Positions 12,842 through 15,037 of a stretch of 15,037 nucleotides of DNA are shown here, piece after piece. A program made the position numbers and the translations under genes. How positions within the stretch are numbered: position 1 is the first letter of the stretch; the number at the start of each line of letters is the position of its first letter. Under the pieces are notes generated by a model that saw nothing but the letters and a program-made list of their open reading frames with translations, was not told the DNA's origin and did not search any database. This DNA is from Dethiothermospora halolimnae (GTDB lineage: Bacteria > Bacillota > Clostridia > Tissierellales > VENL01): positions 1-15,037 of the forward strand of contig NZ_JBAKFX010000072.1 in assembly GCF_037577855.1 (NCBI RefSeq). The letters run 5' to 3'.

Positions 12842-14908
12842 GTGCCTAGAAAAATATCGTTAAAAAAGACGCGTAATATAGGTATAATGGCTCATATAGA
12901 TGCAGGTAAAACAACAGCCACTGAAAGAATTTTGTTTTACTCAGGTAAAACACATAAAATAGGTGAAACCCATGAAGGGGCTTCACAAATGGACTGGATG
13001 GAACAGGAGCAGGAAAGAGGTATAACAATAACTTCTGCTGCTACGACTACGTTCTGGAGAGATCACAGGATTAATATTATTGATACACCAGGCCATGTTG
13101 ACTTCACAGTAGAGGTTGAAAGATCACTTCGTGTATTAGATGGATCAGTAGCAATATTTGATGCGAAAAGTGGTGTTGAACCTCAATCAGAAAATGTTTG
13201 GCGTCAAGCCGATAAATACGGAGTTCCAAGAATCTGTTTTGTAAATAAGATGGATAAAATGGGAGCAGACTTTTATTTCTCAGTTAAAACCATGCATGAA
13301 AGACTAAAGGCTAATGCAATACCAGTTCAACTTCCTATAGGAGCGGAGGATGACTTTATTGGTATTGTTGACTTAGTAAACATGAATGCTAGAATTTACA
13401 AAGATGACCTTGGACAAGAGATTGAAACAACTGAAATACCAGATGAATTAAAAGACAAGGCAGAGGAATATAGAGAGCAATTAGTAGAGGCTGTAGCTGA
13501 GCAAGATGAAGAGTTAATGATGAAGTATCTTGAAGGCGAAGAAATAACTACTGAGGAGCTAATGGAAGGGATAAGAAAAGCAACTATAGCTAATGAAATA
13601 TTCCCAGTGTTCTGTGGTTCAGCTTACAAGAACAAGGGAGTTCAAATGCTAATAGATGCGGTAGTTGATTATCTACCTTCACCACTTGATGTTCCTGCTA
13701 TAAAAGGTGTATTACCTGATAGCGAAGAGGAAGCTTCAAGAAAATCAGGAGATGACGAGCCATTCTCAGCATTAGCATTTAAGATTATGACTGACCCATA
13801 TGTTGGTAAACTTGCTTTTTTTAGAGTTTACTCAGGAGTTATGGAATCAGGATCATATGTACTAAACTCAACTAAAAACAAAAAAGAAAGAGTCGGCCGT
13901 ATTCTTCAGATGCATGCTAACACAAGGGAAGAAATAAATGAAGTATATGCAGGAGACATAGCTGCAGCAGTAGGATTTAAAGATACAAGTACTGGAGATA
14001 CTTTATGTGATTTAGATAATCCAATTATTCTTGAATCAATGGAATTCCCAGAACCAGTTATATCTGTTGCTATCGAGCCTAAAACAAAGGCTGGTCAAGA
14101 AAAAATGAGTGTTGCCCTTGCAAAACTTGCAGAAGAGGATCCAACATTCAGAACATATACAGATGAAGAAACTGGTCAGACAATTATCTCAGGAATGGGT
14201 GAACTTCACCTTGAAATAATTGTTGATAGACTTTTAAGAGAATTTAAAGTTGAAGCTAATGTTGGTAATCCACAGGTTGCATATAAAGAGACAATTACAG
14301 CAAAAGCTGATGTTGATTCTAAATATGCTAAGCAATCGGGTGGACGTGGACAATACGGACACTGTAAGATTATTATGGAGCCACAAGAACATGGCGACGG
14401 CTATGAGTTTGTAAATAAAATTACAGGGGGAGCTATTCCTAAGGAATATATCCCAGCAGTTGATCAAGGTATTCAAGAAGCATCAGAAACTGGTGTTTTA
14501 GGAGGATTCCCTGTTATAGACTTTAAAGTAACACTATATGATGGTTCATACCATGATGTTGACTCTAATGAGATGGCATTTAAAATAGCTGGTTCCATGG
14601 GCTTTAAGAAGGCCATGCAACAAGCTAAACCAGTAATCTTAGAGCCATATATGAAGGTAGAAGTATTAGTTCCTGAAGAGTATATGGGAGATGTAATGGG
14701 AGATGTTAACTCAAGAAGAGGTAGAATAGAAAACTTTGAAGAAAGAAATGGTGTTAAGGTAGTTAATGCTTTTGTACCATTATCAGAAATGTTTGGTTAT
14801 GCTACAGACCTTCGTTCAAATACACAGGGTCGTGGAAACTATTCAATGGAATTTGATCACTATGAACCAGTTCCAAAGAATATAGCCGAAGATATTGTAG
14901 GAAAGTAA
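12842..14908 (+). CDS. fusA: Elongation factor G
   Basis: EF-G is the GTPase that drives tRNA-mRNA translocation and, with RRF, ribosome recycling. The protein has 688 residues from GTG 12842. The G domain shows AHIDAGKT (17-24), the switch I region RGITITSAATT (59-69), DTPGH (81-85) and NKMD (135-138). Later domains include GMGELHLEI, SGGRGQYGHCKI and the domain IV tip YDGSYHDVDSNEMAFKIAG, with an intact histidine. SD AAAGGAGG (12828-12835) lies six bases before the GTG. The frame stays open to a TTG at 12791, but that start has no SD and would add 17 residues foreign to the family. tuf follows after 32 bp. Confidence 0.98.
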   Translation: MPRKISLKKTRNIGIMAHIDAGKTTATERILFYSGKTHKIGETHEGASQMDWMEQEQERGITITSAATTTFWRDHRINIIDTPGHVDFTVEVERSLRVLDGSVAIFDAKSGVEPQSENVWRQADKYGVPRICFVNKMDKMGADFYFSVKTMHERLKANAIPVQLPIGAEDDFIGIVDLVNMNARIYKDDLGQEIETTEIPDELKDKAEEYREQLVEAVAEQDEELMMKYLEGEEITTEELMEGIRKATIANEIFPVFCGSAYKNKGVQMLIDAVVDYLPSPLDVPAIKGVLPDSEEEASRKSGDDEPFSALAFKIMTDPYVGKLAFFRVYSGVMESGSYVLNSTKNKKERVGRILQMHANTREEINEVYAGDIAAAVGFKDTSTGDTLCDLDNPIILESMEFPEPVISVAIEPKTKAGQEKMSVALAKLAEEDPTFRTYTDEETGQTIISGMGELHLEIIVDRLLREFKVEANVGNPQVAYKETITAKADVDSKYAKQSGGRGQYGHCKIIMEPQEHGDGYEFVNKITGGAIPKEYIPAVDQGIQEASETGVLGGFPVIDFKVTLYDGSYHDVDSNEMAFKIAGSMGFKKAMQQAKPVILEPYMKVEVLVPEEYMGDVMGDVNSRRGRIENFEERNGVKVVNAFVPLSEMFGYATDLRSNTQGRGNYSMEFDHYEPVPKNIAEDIVGK

Positions 14909-14940
14909 TTAAAAAGTATAAATATTAAGGAGGAATAAAG

Positions 14941-15037
14941 ATGGGTAAAGCAAAATTTGAAAGAAATAAACCACACGTTAACATAGGAACAATAGGACAC
15001 GTTGACCATGGTAAAACAACATTAACAGCAGCAATAA
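14941..15037 (+). CDS. tuf: Elongation factor Tu, N-terminal start (partial)
   Basis: The first 32 residues of EF-Tu are visible before the window ends. They read MGKAKFERNKPHVNIGTIGH and then VDHGKTTLTAAI. The P-loop GHVDHGKT is intact. The ATG start has SD AAGGAGG (14927-14933) seven bases upstream. It is the last visible gene of the str-type operon, 32 bp after fusA, with no promoter or terminator in between, so it should be co-transcribed with fusA. Together with the tuf end at 1-155 it means the genome carries two tuf genes bracketing the ribosomal and RNA polymerase cluster. Confidence 0.98.
   Translation, partial: MGKAKFERNKPHVNIGTIGHVDHGKTTLTAAI

Noticed and set aside
1..15037. A novel defence, mobile or biosynthetic system, CRISPR array, tRNA or rRNA gene
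   Set aside because: All coding space is filled by recognisable translation and transcription genes in conserved order. No repeat arrays, cloverleaf or integrase/transposase sequence was seen.

Overview
The window is a block of core information-processing genes from a low-GC, Gram-positive anaerobe-type genome. It looks like a Clostridia or Tissierellia-like Firmicute. The evidence is strong AT bias, AGA-dominated arginine codons, near-consensus AGGAGG ribosome binding sites, a zinc-binding L33, an L7Ae-like gene between rpoC and rpsL, and a tuf gene at each end. All genes lie on the + strand in the order tuf(3' end) - rpmG - secE - nusG - rplK - rplA - rplJ - rplL - rpoB - rpoC - rplGB - rpsL - rpsG - fusA - tuf(5' end). 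No mobile gene, CRISPR array, tRNA, rRNA or unknown protein-coding system was found. The genes are textbook, and the noteworthy material is in the intergenic RNA and DNA signals.

Region by region: the upstream tuf ends at an intrinsic terminator (161-196). A promoter (289-317) then drives rpmG, secE and nusG, giving a ribosomal protein, a Sec translocase subunit and an elongation/termination factor. rplK-rplA follow. They carry an L1-binding-type stem-loop before rplK and a second copy of the same motif before rplA. rplJ-rplL have their own promoter (2688-2716) and an L10-type attenuator leader, and they end at a strong terminator (3874-3903). A 52-bp near-perfect inverted repeat (3920-3971) separates that terminator from the rpoB promoter (3990-4018). 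rpoB-rpoC encode the two large RNA polymerase subunits. The str-type operon (rplGB, rpsL, rpsG, fusA, tuf) has a promoter at 11325-11353, and no terminator is visible between it and rpoC. A structured 147-nt spacer lies between rpsL and rpsG.

The genes share one task: building the ribosome stalk (L1, L10, L12, L11), the small-subunit decoding and exit regions (S12, S7), the translation GTPases (EF-G, EF-Tu) and RNA polymerase with its factor NusG. All four predicted promoters have the same form: TTGACA, a 17-nt spacer and an extended TGN -10. Fine control therefore probably sits in the leader RNAs. Several gene starts were moved downstream of the longest reading frame because of SD position and family N-termini (secE 597, rplA 1976, rpoC TTG 7804, fusA GTG 12842).
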